DNA from: Pseudomonadota bacterium
GTDB lineage: Bacteria; Pseudomonadota; Gammaproteobacteria; Xanthomonadales; SZUA-38
Length of the DNA stretch: 64,000 nt
Assembly (NCBI GenBank): GCA_039033415.1
Contig: JBCCCR010000004.1
Location: 1-64,000, forward strand
Reading direction: 5' to 3'
Positions within the stretch are counted from its first letter, which is position 1. Every line of letters starts with the position of its first letter. The notes under the pieces are model-generated. The model was given only the letters and a program-made list of their open reading frames with translations. It did no database searches and was not told the DNA's origin. Of this stretch, positions 9,131 through 17,369 are shown piece after piece. The position numbers and the translations under genes were made by a program.

Positions 9131-9167
9131 GAGTGAGTTGCCGGGGCGAAGCACTGGCACCTCACTC
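9131..9167. terminator. stem-loop between convergent genes
   Basis: GAGTGAGTTGCC (9131-9142) can pair with GGCACCTCACTC (9156-9167) with one mismatch and a 13-base loop. It sits in the 75-base gap between the ankyrin gene and the convergent permease gene. There is no strong T-run on either side, so intrinsic termination is uncertain. A bidirectional terminator or mRNA-stabilising hairpin fits the position. Confidence 0.5.
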
Positions 9168-9197
9168 ACAAGTGACCCGAACGGCTCAGTTGGCCGA

Positions 9198-11630
9198 CTA
9201 CTCGTAGCGCAACGCCCTGATCGGATTGGCTCGGGCAATGCGCCAGGCGTGGCCCGCGATCGTTGCCCAGGCGAGCACAACGGCTGTTGCGCCAGCGGCC
9301 GCGAGCAGCAGAATTGGCGATTCGATCCGATCGGCAAAGAAATTGAGGTAAATCTTGGTCGCGAAGAATGCCGCTGGCAGCGCCACCGCCAGCGCCCAGA
9401 GCACCGGCTTGGAAAACTGCCACACCAGCAGCCCCGCGATCTGGAGGGAGCTGGCGCCCAAAACCTTCCGTACGCCGATTTCTTTGGTTCGCTGGGCCGC
9501 CATAAACGCCGCCAGACCAAACAGCCCGATCATGGCCAGCGCCAGCGCCACCGCGGCAAATCCGGCAAGCGCTGAATTCATATACTTGAGGACGTCGTAA
9601 ACCTCGTCAAACGTCTCGTTCAGAAAGCTGCCCTGCATGGGGTATTCCGGGATCACTCTTTTCCAAACATCTTCTACCTGGCTGATGGTCCCCAGCATAT
9701 CTCCGCCTGTAATCCTCAGCGAGCCGGTGATCAGCGACGGCGGCGAGTAGAGAAAGACCCAGGGTTTTTCCTGGTTGAAGAGACCCAGGATGTTTTGTGT
9801 CGGCAGCACCCCGACGATCATCAGTTCACGCAGCGTACCCTCTTCACCCGGCCGGTAAAGACGCTGCCCAACACCCGCTTCTGGTGACGTGATGCCCATC
9901 CGCTCCAGCGTCAGCTCGTTGACCAGCACGTTCAGCACCTCGGTTTCATCGCTAACCAGCACGTCCCCGGCGATGTCACGATCGAGATTACGTCCTGCCA
10001 GAAGCGGGATGTCGTAGACGGGAAGAAAACCTGGGCTCATCCGCAACACGTTGACGCGGAACTCGCTGGCCTCGTCCCCAGGCTTCGACGCGTAATCTCG
10101 CTGCGAGTTGCTTTGCTCGAAGGGTATCTGGGATGAAAACCCAACGGCGGCGACTCCTGGCAGCGCCTCCAGCTCGTTTTTCAGCGTATCGAGCCTCGGC
10201 GCAATCTCGTCGACACCCAGCCGGGACAGGGTATAGACCTCATCGCGCGGGAAGATGTAGCTGCCTTCCTTCACCTTCTCGTTCTGCACGTAAACGATGG
10301 CGACTAGTGCCAGCATAAAAGCGGAAATGCCAAACTGCAGGCCGATCATGGTGGAGCGCATCGCGGCTCCCTTGCGGCCTTTTCGAGCGAGATCGCGCAG
10401 GGCTTCAATGGGGCTGGTTCGCGTAATCAGCCAAGCGGGATACAAACCGGCTGCCAGGCCAACCAGGACCGTCGTCGTAACCAGCCAGGGCAAGGTTTGA
10501 AGGTAGTTGAGAGCCATCACCTTGTTGGTGAGGTTGTTGAAAATCGGGATGGCGAGTTCCAGACACGCCACGGCAACAAACATGGCAATCGCGGCAATGA
10601 CCAGGCTCTCAACCAGGAATTGTATGAGCAGCTGCCGCTGATCTGCCCCCATGGTTTTTCGCATGCCGACCTCTCGAGTGCGGCCGAGAGACTGCGCGGT
10701 GGCCAGGTTGGTGTAGTTAACGCACGCGACAATCAGCACCATTAATCCGAGTAGCTGTATCACGGTGATCACCGGCATCCCGATCGCGTCCCAGATCGCC
10801 AGGTTCGCGCGCTGCAGCGGGTCGACATAGAAACTGGCGATAACCTCGCTCTGGTCCTCGGGCATAAGCGTGGCGTAGATTCTGTCCATCTGCGCCTGGA
10901 GCCAGTCGCCATCAAGCGAGGGCGGCAGCATCACGTAAGTCATGTTGCCCAGCGACAGGTTGTTCCATTCGCCCGCAACGTCGAAGTCCCGCAAAGGTGA
11001 GAGTGCCGCGATCGGCGCAATCACATTGAGCTCCCCCTCCATGATCAGGGAGGAGTTGAAGTGGGAGTTGCGCGGAACGTCTTCGATGACGGCCTGCACG
11101 GAGAAGTCGTACTGATTATCGAACGTCAGCACCTTCCCGACCGCATCAACCGTACCGAAATACCGCATGGCGGTGCTGCGATTGAGAACCAAACCCGTGG
11201 CGCTTTTCAGCGCATTGGCGTCACCGCCAAGGTAGGTAAAGTCAAAAATCTCAAGCAGCGACGGATCTGTGAAGGTGACACGCTCGTAAAACCCGTCCGC
11301 CCCTTCTGACACCAGAAATTCATAACCCAGCGTTCGGGCGACGGCATCGACGTCCTCACCATGCTCTGCCTCCAGAATCGGCCCGACGGCCGAATTGACG
11401 ACGTTGAGCTTGCTGATGCCAACGTTCAGCCCCGGTGCAGCGTTGATGCCAAGCGTGTAAATCCGCTCAGCGTTGACAAAAAACGCGTCGTGGTTGCTCT
11501 CATAGCGCGCGATCAGGCCGGCGAGCAGGTAGACAGCCATGCCCAGCGCCAGGCCAATAATGTTGATCGCCGCAAACAGCTTGTGCTTGCGCAGGTTTCT
11601 GAAAGCGATTTTGAAGTTGTTCAGTACCAT
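9198..11630 (-). CDS. MacB/FtsX-type ABC transporter permease
   Basis: An 810-residue inner-membrane permease with the duplicated MacB layout. An N-terminal membrane helix (LFAAINIIGLALGMAVYLLAG) precedes a large periplasmic core domain. A cluster of helices follows near residues 280-410 (VIQLLGLMVLIVACVNYTNLATA), then a second helix, a second periplasmic domain and a final FtsX block (ALAMIGLFGLAAFMAAQRTKEIGVRKVLGAS). The RTREVGMRKTMGA and RTKEIGVRKVLGA coupling motifs contact the ATPase. It is the third gene of an adaptor-ATPase-permease operon, 51 bases after the ATPase. MacB-like pumps export peptides, lipids or drugs from the periplasm by mechanotransmission; the substrate here is unknown. 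Confidence 0.92.
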   Translation of the reverse strand: MVLNNFKIAFRNLRKHKLFAAINIIGLALGMAVYLLAGLIARYESNHDAFFVNAERIYTLGINAAPGLNVGISKLNVVNSAVGPILEAEHGEDVDAVARTLGYEFLVSEGADGFYERVTFTDPSLLEIFDFTYLGGDANALKSATGLVLNRSTAMRYFGTVDAVGKVLTFDNQYDFSVQAVIEDVPRNSHFNSSLIMEGELNVIAPIAALSPLRDFDVAGEWNNLSLGNMTYVMLPPSLDGDWLQAQMDRIYATLMPEDQSEVIASFYVDPLQRANLAIWDAIGMPVITVIQLLGLMVLIVACVNYTNLATAQSLGRTREVGMRKTMGADQRQLLIQFLVESLVIAAIAMFVAVACLELAIPIFNNLTNKVMALNYLQTLPWLVTTTVLVGLAAGLYPAWLITRTSPIEALRDLARKGRKGAAMRSTMIGLQFGISAFMLALVAIVYVQNEKVKEGSYIFPRDEVYTLSRLGVDEIAPRLDTLKNELEALPGVAAVGFSSQIPFEQSNSQRDYASKPGDEASEFRVNVLRMSPGFLPVYDIPLLAGRNLDRDIAGDVLVSDETEVLNVLVNELTLERMGITSPEAGVGQRLYRPGEEGTLRELMIVGVLPTQNILGLFNQEKPWVFLYSPPSLITGSLRITGGDMLGTISQVEDVWKRVIPEYPMQGSFLNETFDEVYDVLKYMNSALAGFAAVALALAMIGLFGLAAFMAAQRTKEIGVRKVLGASSLQIAGLLVWQFSKPVLWALAVALPAAFFATKIYLNFFADRIESPILLLAAAGATAVVLAWATIAGHAWRIARANPIRALRYE

Positions 11631-11681
11631 CAGGCGGTATCCTTTAACTCTGTGACGTTTGCTACTGGCCTTACAGCGCGA

Positions 11682-12362
11682 TTAGGCGGCGCGCATGGCG
11701 TCGGTCACGACGTGGCCATCAAACAAGTTCACGGTTCGCTTGGCGTAGTCGGCGTGGGTTGCAGAGTGCGTCACCATCACAATCGTGGTGCCCTCGCTGT
11801 TGAGGGAACGCAGCAGCTCCATCACCTCTTGACCATGGGCGGAGTCGAGGTTGCCGGTGGGCTCGTCGGCCAGAATCAACGACTGGTTGACCACCACCGC
11901 GCGGGCCACCGCCACCCGCTGCTGCTGGCCCCCGGAAAGCTGACCCGGCATGTGCTTCGCCCGGTGGCCGATACCCATGCGGTCCATCGCCTCATTCACC
12001 CGACGGCGGCGCTCGGCGGCGGGAATCTTCTGATACAGCAAGGCCAGCTCGATATTTTCCGCCACGTTGAGCTCGTCGATCAGGTTGAAGCTCTGGAAGA
12101 TGAACCCGATGTTGCGCTTGCGGATATCGCTGCGCTTCGACTCGTTATAGCCGGCAACGTTTTCGTCAAAAAAGAAGTAGTCACCACTCGAGGGGTTGTC
12201 CAGCAGCCCGATGATATTCAGGAGCGTCGACTTGCCGCAGCCTGACGGACCCATGATGGCCACAAAATCGCCCTGATCAATCTCGATGTTGACGCCGTTC
12301 AGGGCGACGGTTTCCACCTCATCCGTGCGGTAAATCTTGTAGAGGTCGTGGAGCTTAAGCAT
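11682..12362 (-). CDS. MacB/LolD-type ABC transporter ATP-binding protein
   Basis: 226 residues, the standard size for a stand-alone nucleotide-binding subunit. Walker A is [10 protein letters not shown], the Q-loop region is [11 protein letters not shown], the signature is LSGGQQQR, and Walker B is [12 protein letters not shown], followed by a switch His in VMVTHS. It drives the large permease encoded next. Eleven bases separate it from the adaptor gene upstream, so the three genes form one transcription unit, read from the sigma-54 promoter at 13723-13737. Confidence 0.95.
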   Translation of the reverse strand: MLKLHDLYKIYRTDEVETVALNGVNIEIDQGDFVAIMGPSGCGKSTLLNIIGLLDNPSSGDYFFFDENVAGYNESKRSDIRKRNIGFIFQSFNLIDELNVAENIELALLYQKIPAAERRRRVNEAMDRMGIGHRAKHMPGQLSGGQQQRVAVARAVVVNQSLILADEPTGNLDSAHGQEVMELLRSLNSEGTTIVMVTHSATHADYAKRTVNLFDGHVVTDAMRAA

Positions 12363-12373
12363 TAGCGTTTCCC

Positions 12374-13687
12374 TTAGTTGAGAGTCAGGCGATCCATGTC
12401 GACGTAGCTGGTGTAAGGCGAGGTGACGACACGCTCACCGGCCTCCAGCCCGTCGAGGACCTCAATAAAATCGGTGTTGCGACGGCCGAGCCTGACGCTG
12501 CGGCGCACCGCCTCACTTTTGTCCGGCGACACGACAAAGACCCAGCTTCCGCCGGTCTCCTGGTAGAAAGACCCGTTGGGGATCAGCAGTGCCTCGGAGT
12601 TGTCCCCCAGCGTGAGACGCAGCTGCAGCGTCTGCCCGCGCCGCAGCCCGGTGGGCTCTTCGTTGAAGGTCATATCAACCTCAAACTGGCCGTTGTTCAC
12701 CTGTGGATAGATCTTCGCAATCCCCAGGCCATATTCGCGATTGTTGTGGTCCACAATCGCCACCTGCTCCAGATCTACGCGCGAAAGATAGAACTCATCA
12801 ATGCGAGCGTTGACCTTGAAGGAATCGGGATCGTCTATCTGTCCGAGCCGACCGCCCCGGGCGATTGACTGGCCAATTTCGATGTTGAAGCCCGAGAGCT
12901 TGCCGTCGACCGGCGCCCGAACTCGAAGGTCGTCGAGATTTTTGCGGGCAAAGTCGAGGCTGGCCTTCAAGGACTGGCCCGACTCCTTGAGCTGAGCCAG
13001 CTGCTGCTCCTGAAGGCGTGCGTCCGTCGCCTGGCTCTCCAGCGTCACCGCCCGGCGATTCTCAAAATAGGTCAGCTCGTCTTGAAGATCGTCGAGCGTG
13101 GATTGGGAAACCAGACTTTTAGTCACCAGATCCTCCTGCCGCTCTATGCTCCGCCCCAGCCGCACAATCTGGTAGTCGATTTCCACCAGGTTTCGCTTGT
13201 GGTTGAGCCGGTTTTGCTCGAGCTGCAGCTCGATGGTGCGCATGTTGTTAAGCTGCTCAGTGACAGCAGCGTCGCGGCTGAGCACTTCCAGCTGGAGGTT
13301 GGTGTTAGACAGCTCAGCGATAGGCTGTCCCGCTCTAACCAACGTCCCATCTTCGACCAGCACACGCTCGACCCGGCCACCCTCAATCGCGTCGAGATAA
13401 ATGGTGCTGCGAGGCACCAGTCGCCCGCGGAGCGGAATGAAGTCCTCGAACGTCCCGACAGTCACCGGCGAGATCATCACCCGCCCGGTATCGACGCTGA
13501 GGCTACGCCCCCCAGTGACTACGCCCACCAGCCACCAGGCAAAGGCCAGGACGCCGGCCACGGCGGCGCCGTAGCCCAGCACCTTCAGCTTTGATGTCTT
13601 TGGGGCGACCACCCGGTCCATACCTTGACCTGAGATGCTCACGGACGCCGGGCCCGGCGAATCGGCAATGTGGCTGATTGTGGTCAA
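12374..13687 (-). CDS. periplasmic adaptor (HlyD/MacA-like) of ABC efflux system
   Basis: 437 residues if translation starts at the TTG at 13687; an internal ATG at 13618 would give 414. A membrane anchor (VLGYGAAVAGVLAFAWWLVGVV) is followed by a beta-barrel/lipoyl region (PLRGRLVPRSTIYLDAIEGG). A coiled-coil hairpin follows at about residues 150-255 (LEQNRLNHKRNLVEIDYQIV and neighbours), then the return lipoyl half (DLRVRAPVDGKLS) and a membrane-proximal domain. It links the inner-membrane pump to an outer-membrane channel, which is not encoded here. It is first in the operon, only 24 bases from the predicted sigma-54 transcription start, which supports the TTG. Confidence 0.88.
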   Translation of the reverse strand: MTTISHIADSPGPASVSISGQGMDRVVAPKTSKLKVLGYGAAVAGVLAFAWWLVGVVTGGRSLSVDTGRVMISPVTVGTFEDFIPLRGRLVPRSTIYLDAIEGGRVERVLVEDGTLVRAGQPIAELSNTNLQLEVLSRDAAVTEQLNNMRTIELQLEQNRLNHKRNLVEIDYQIVRLGRSIERQEDLVTKSLVSQSTLDDLQDELTYFENRRAVTLESQATDARLQEQQLAQLKESGQSLKASLDFARKNLDDLRVRAPVDGKLSGFNIEIGQSIARGGRLGQIDDPDSFKVNARIDEFYLSRVDLEQVAIVDHNNREYGLGIAKIYPQVNNGQFEVDMTFNEEPTGLRRGQTLQLRLTLGDNSEALLIPNGSFYQETGGSWVFVVSPDKSEAVRRSVRLGRRNTDFIEVLDGLEAGERVVTSPYTSYVDMDRLTLN

Positions 13688-13722
13688 GTTGTTTCCCGTC
13701 GGTTAGTTCTTATTATTTGAAA

Positions 13723-13737
13723 GCAAAGCCCGTGCCA
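13723..13737 (-). promoter_or_regulatory. sigma-54 (-24/-12) promoter for the efflux operon
   Basis: Read on the minus strand, the sequence is TGGCACG-GGCT-TTGC, an exact match to the RpoN consensus core TGGCACG-N4-TTGC. GG falls at -25/-24 and GC at -13/-12, so transcription should start near 13711. That is 24 bases before the adaptor start codon. The divergent gene encodes a sigma-54 activator with an intact GAFTGA motif. Confidence 0.85.
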
Positions 13738-13769
13738 GGACCTAACTTATTGTTTTATAAAGATCATCA

Positions 13770-13827
13770 TAGGACGCCTCGAACAAACCTGTACGCCTGC
13801 GGCCACTCTTGTGTACGATTTCGGACA
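13770..13827. promoter_or_regulatory. tandem palindromic sites, probable activator UAS
   Basis: TGTACG-ATTT-CGGACA (13812-13827) and TGTACG-CCTG-CGGCCA (13790-13805) are two near-palindromes with the same geometry, 22 bases apart. A weaker third half-site, CGAACA (13780-13785), lies about 20 bases further on. Their centres fall near -86 and -108 from the predicted start of the efflux operon, the usual distance for enhancer-bound NtrC-type activators. The outer site also lies just before the regulator's own ribosome site, so autoregulation is possible. Confidence 0.6.
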
Positions 13828-13845
13828 GTATTAGGAAGGGACTTG

Positions 13846-15213
13846 ATGGACAAAATCGGCTCAATTCTGATCGTGGACGACGACGAGGACATCCTCACGG
13901 CGGGACGGTTGCTGCTTCGGCGCCATTTCGCCGAGGTGGTGACCTGCAGCGAACCAACCCAGATTCCCGACTTGCTCAAGAACCACGGGTTCAACGCAGT
14001 TTTGCTGGACATGAACTTTGGACCGGGCGAATCGAGTGGGCAGCAGGGCCTGACATGGCTGTCGCGCATTCAGGAGCTGGATCCCAAGCTGGTGGTGGTG
14101 ATGATCACCGCTCACGGAAACGTGGATAACGCGGTCGAGGCAATGAAGCTGGGCGCCACCGATTTTGTGGCCAAGCCCTGGCAAAACGAAAAGGTGGTCG
14201 CGACGCTTTCAGCCGCCGTGAAACTCCACCGAAGCCAGGCGGAAACGGAGTCACTACGCCAGGCGAATCGCGCCCTGACCGACGCCACGGTCAAACCCCA
14301 GACCATCATTGGCGACTCCCCGGCGCTTCGATCCGTGCTCTGGGTGGTCGAACGGGCCGCGCCCACCGACGCCAATGTTTTAATTTTGGGCGAAAACGGC
14401 ACGGGCAAAGAGCTCATCGCACGCGAGCTTCACCGGTTGTCCGACCGCGCAGAGCAGGTGTTTATGGCCGTCGATCTGGGATCGATCAGCGAATCGCTCT
14501 TTGAGTCGGAGCTGTTTGGTCACAAAAAGGGGGCCTTCACTGGCGCCACGAGCGACCGGCTCGGGCGTTTCCAAGCCGCCAGCGGCGGCACCCTGTTTCT
14601 CGACGAGGTCGGCAATCTCCCGCTGACGCTTCAAGCCAAGCTGCTGAGCGCGTTGGAGCAGAGGAAGGTGACGCCGGTCGGAAGCGACCACTCCCAGCCG
14701 GTCGACGTCCGGGTCATTGCGGCCACCAATCTGTCGTCGGCTGAGCTGCACGACGAAAGCCGGTTCCGCCAGGACCTGCTGTTTCGGCTGAATACCGTCG
14801 AGGTGACCGTGCCGCCGCTCCGGGAACGGCCGTCTGACATTTTGCCGATCGCCGAGCATTATCTGTCGCACTACGCGCGTCGCTATAACCGAGACATCAC
14901 GACATTTTCGACACAGGCGCAGACCATCCTTCAGGAGGACCCCTGGCCCGGCAACGTGCGTGCGCTTCGTCACGCCGTGGAGCGAGCGGTCATCCTCGCC
15001 GGCGATCGCGTGATCCAGCCGGACGATCTGCCCGTGCGGCAAGAGCCCATCCCGGAGCCGAAGGAAGATGACGAGCTCAATCTGGACGAACTGGAAAAGG
15101 AAACGGTTCAGCGGGCCCTGAGAAAACATAGCTTCAACATCTCCCGCGCAGCCCGGGAGCTGGGTCTGACTCGCGCGTCTCTTTACCGACGCATGGAAAA
15201 GCATGGTCTATAG
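13846..15213 (+). CDS. sigma-54-dependent response regulator (NtrC family)
   Basis: 455 residues from the ATG at 13846, which has AGGAAGGG at 13833-13840; the longer reading upstream is not supported. The receiver domain (1-125) has the acidic cluster DDDED (11-15) and phospho-acceptor Asp55. The AAA+ domain shows Walker A GENGTGKE, the sigma-54 contact loop GAFTGA and Walker B GGTLFLDEVGNL. A C-terminal Fis-type helix-turn-helix reads NISRAARELGLTRASLYRRM. Phosphorylated hexamers would open the sigma-54 promoter at 13723-13737 and switch on the efflux operon. Its stop overlaps the kinase start by 11 bases. Confidence 0.95.
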   Translation: MDKIGSILIVDDDEDILTAGRLLLRRHFAEVVTCSEPTQIPDLLKNHGFNAVLLDMNFGPGESSGQQGLTWLSRIQELDPKLVVVMITAHGNVDNAVEAMKLGATDFVAKPWQNEKVVATLSAAVKLHRSQAETESLRQANRALTDATVKPQTIIGDSPALRSVLWVVERAAPTDANVLILGENGTGKELIARELHRLSDRAEQVFMAVDLGSISESLFESELFGHKKGAFTGATSDRLGRFQAASGGTLFLDEVGNLPLTLQAKLLSALEQRKVTPVGSDHSQPVDVRVIAATNLSSAELHDESRFRQDLLFRLNTVEVTVPPLRERPSDILPIAEHYLSHYARRYNRDITTFSTQAQTILQEDPWPGNVRALRHAVERAVILAGDRVIQPDDLPVRQEPIPEPKEDDELNLDELEKETVQRALRKHSFNISRAARELGLTRASLYRRMEKHGL

Positions 15214-16555
15214 ACGCTACTCGCTGTTTCTTGCGCTGCGGCTGATAGTGGTGGCGGTTGCCATCGGCATCAGCCTCTGGCTGTTGATGCAGCCCGGGCT
15301 GCACAGCGCCACCGCTATCGCGCTGGGGGTAACGGGGCTCGCCTCGGCGGAGCTTTGGTGGTTTGTGGGCCGCACCAATCGGGAAGTGGCCCGGTTTCTC
15401 GATGCGGCTCGTTATGCCGACTATTCCCAGCGCTTTCAGCTCAACGACATTGGCACCGGCTTCGGCGAACTGTCCCAGACTTTCACCGATATCCTCGACC
15501 GCATTTTCGCCCAGCGAGAAGATCGGGAGACCGAGCTACGCCGTCTCCGGGCCCTGATCGACCACATCCCCGTTCCGCTGCTCACCATCAAGTCGGAACG
15601 CGGCATCACGCTGCAAAACAATGCGGCGAGACGCCTGTTTGGTGCCGCTCAGGTCACGCGGATCACGGACCTGAGCCAGTTCGGGTCAGGCTTTCGAAAA
15701 GCCGTTGAGGAGGCCGTTCCGGGCAAGCGCGAACTGGTGTCGTTTGCCGTGGAGGGTGTCGACTACCGGCTGGCCCTCGCCACAACCGAAATTGTGGTCG
15801 CCGGAGAGCGGCAGCGACTGATCTCGCTGCAGGATATCCAAAGCGAGCTGAACACGAACCAGGCGGAGGCCTGGCAGGACCTGGTCAACGTTCTGACCCA
15901 CGAGATCATGAATTCGATTACGCCCATCACCTCGCTGGCATCCACGGCGAACGATCTGGTTTCCGACGTGCTGACCAGGGCGGACAACCAATCCGAGCTG
16001 TATGAGGATCTCATGGATCTGCGTGATGCGGTCGCAACCGTGGCGCGGCGCTCCGACAGTCTGGTGCAATTCGTGGAGAACTATCGCGAGGTGTCGCGCC
16101 TGGCTCCGGCGGAGAAAGAACGGGTCTCGGTCGCCGACCTGTTCGATTCGGTGCGGCCGCTGGCCCTGGCCGAGGGCGGCGAAGACGGCCCGGATATCGA
16201 CGTGTCAGTCGAGCCGCCGGGGCTTGAGGTGCAGGCCGACCGTGTGCTGCTGGAGCCGGTGCTGCTCAACATGCTGCGCAATGCGCGGCAGGCGACTGCC
16301 GGTGTGGACCGGCCGACCATCAGGCTCAGCGGATCCCTCAACCGTCGAGGCAACGTGGCTATCGAGGTGTCCGACAACGGACCCGGCGTCCCCGAAGAAC
16401 TCGCGCAGAAGGTGTTTGTTCCGTTTTTCACGACGCGGAGCGACGGATCCGGCGTGGGCCTCGCCCTGGCCCGACAGGTGATGACCGCCCACGGGGGCTT
16501 TGTTCAGCATTCGCGGGCGCCCGAGGGCGGCGCCGTGTTCACCCTGACCTTCTAA
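15203..16555 (+). CDS. sensor histidine kinase (NtrY-like)
   Basis: 450 residues. Two membrane helices at the N-terminus (about residues 8-28 and 35-53) leave almost no periplasmic loop, so the signal is probably sensed within or at the membrane. A HAMP-like linker and a PAS-like region (120-210) precede the HisKA motif LTHEIMNSITPI with His233. The ATPase domain has NMLRNARQA, DNGPGVP and GSGVGLALARQ. It should phosphorylate the regulator with which its start codon overlaps. An envelope-stress or drug-induced signal would fit control of an efflux pump (inference). Confidence 0.93.
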   Translation: MVYRRYSLFLALRLIVVAVAIGISLWLLMQPGLHSATAIALGVTGLASAELWWFVGRTNREVARFLDAARYADYSQRFQLNDIGTGFGELSQTFTDILDRIFAQREDRETELRRLRALIDHIPVPLLTIKSERGITLQNNAARRLFGAAQVTRITDLSQFGSGFRKAVEEAVPGKRELVSFAVEGVDYRLALATTEIVVAGERQRLISLQDIQSELNTNQAEAWQDLVNVLTHEIMNSITPITSLASTANDLVSDVLTRADNQSELYEDLMDLRDAVATVARRSDSLVQFVENYREVSRLAPAEKERVSVADLFDSVRPLALAEGGEDGPDIDVSVEPPGLEVQADRVLLEPVLLNMLRNARQATAGVDRPTIRLSGSLNRRGNVAIEVSDNGPGVPEELAQKVFVPFFTTRSDGSGVGLALARQVMTAHGGFVQHSRAPEGGAVFTLTF

Positions 16556-16663
16556 TCCGCGACCCTCCATTGCCGGTATTTGCCAGGCTTCGGCTTTGCT
16601 TTTGTGGTCGATTGCCGCGAGACTTGTTGCTCCCTAGCCGACAATCATTTCCCCGCCAGCTTG

Positions 16664-17332
16664 ATGAGTGCTCCATTACGCGTTGATATCGTCTCAGATA
16701 CCGTTTGCCCCTGGTGTTACGTCGGGAAACGGCATCTGGAAGCTGCCATGCAGCAGCGCCCTGACGTGGCCTTCGACTGTCACTGGCAGCCGTTTCAGCT
16801 GAACCCGAATATGCCTGTTGAAGGGGTTGACCGGGAGACGCACTGGAAAAAGAAATTTGGCGATTCGGAACGGATCCGCGACATGGTCGATCGGCTGAAG
16901 AAGGTGGGTGAGATGCTGGATATTCCGTTTGCCTTCGGCGAAATCAAGCGCCAGCCAAACACCTTACGCGGCCATGCGTTGCTGCATGCGCTGGACGGTC
17001 AGTGGGACAGGCAAAACGCGCTCAAGGAAGCGCTGCTGAAGGCGTTTTTCGTCGATGCCCGCGACATTGGCGATGAGCAGACGCTGCTGGAACTTTCGGC
17101 GACGATCGACATGGACGAGACGACAGCAAAAAGCCACCTGGAAGACACCGCGCTGATCGATCGCGTCAGGGCGCTAGACCAGCAGGCACGGCAGATCGGT
17201 ATCTCCGGAGTCCCGACGTTTATCTTTGATCAAAAAACCGGCATGAGCGGGGCCCAGCCCGTTGAGGCATTGCTGGAGATGATCGATCAGCTTCGGCCTG
17301 AACAGTCACCGCAGCCTGTCCTGTCTAGCTAA
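16664..17332 (+). CDS. DsbA-family (FrnE-like) oxidoreductase
   Basis: 222 residues from the ATG at 16664 (MSAPLRVDIVSDTVCPWCYV). An earlier in-frame start at 16580 would add a non-conserved segment. The thioredoxin-fold active site is CPWC, and the cis-Pro loop is GISGVPTFIFD. Between them lies the helical insertion found in FrnE and 2-hydroxychromene-2-carboxylate isomerase relatives. There is no signal peptide, so it acts in the cytoplasm, probably as a thiol-disulfide isomerase or glutathione-linked enzyme. It begins 108 bases after the kinase gene, and no functional link to it is evident. Confidence 0.9.
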   Translation: MSAPLRVDIVSDTVCPWCYVGKRHLEAAMQQRPDVAFDCHWQPFQLNPNMPVEGVDRETHWKKKFGDSERIRDMVDRLKKVGEMLDIPFAFGEIKRQPNTLRGHALLHALDGQWDRQNALKEALLKAFFVDARDIGDEQTLLELSATIDMDETTAKSHLEDTALIDRVRALDQQARQIGISGVPTFIFDQKTGMSGAQPVEALLEMIDQLRPEQSPQPVLSS

Positions 17333-17369
17333 CAATCTCAGTCGTCGGGGTCGCTTCGACCTGCCGTCC

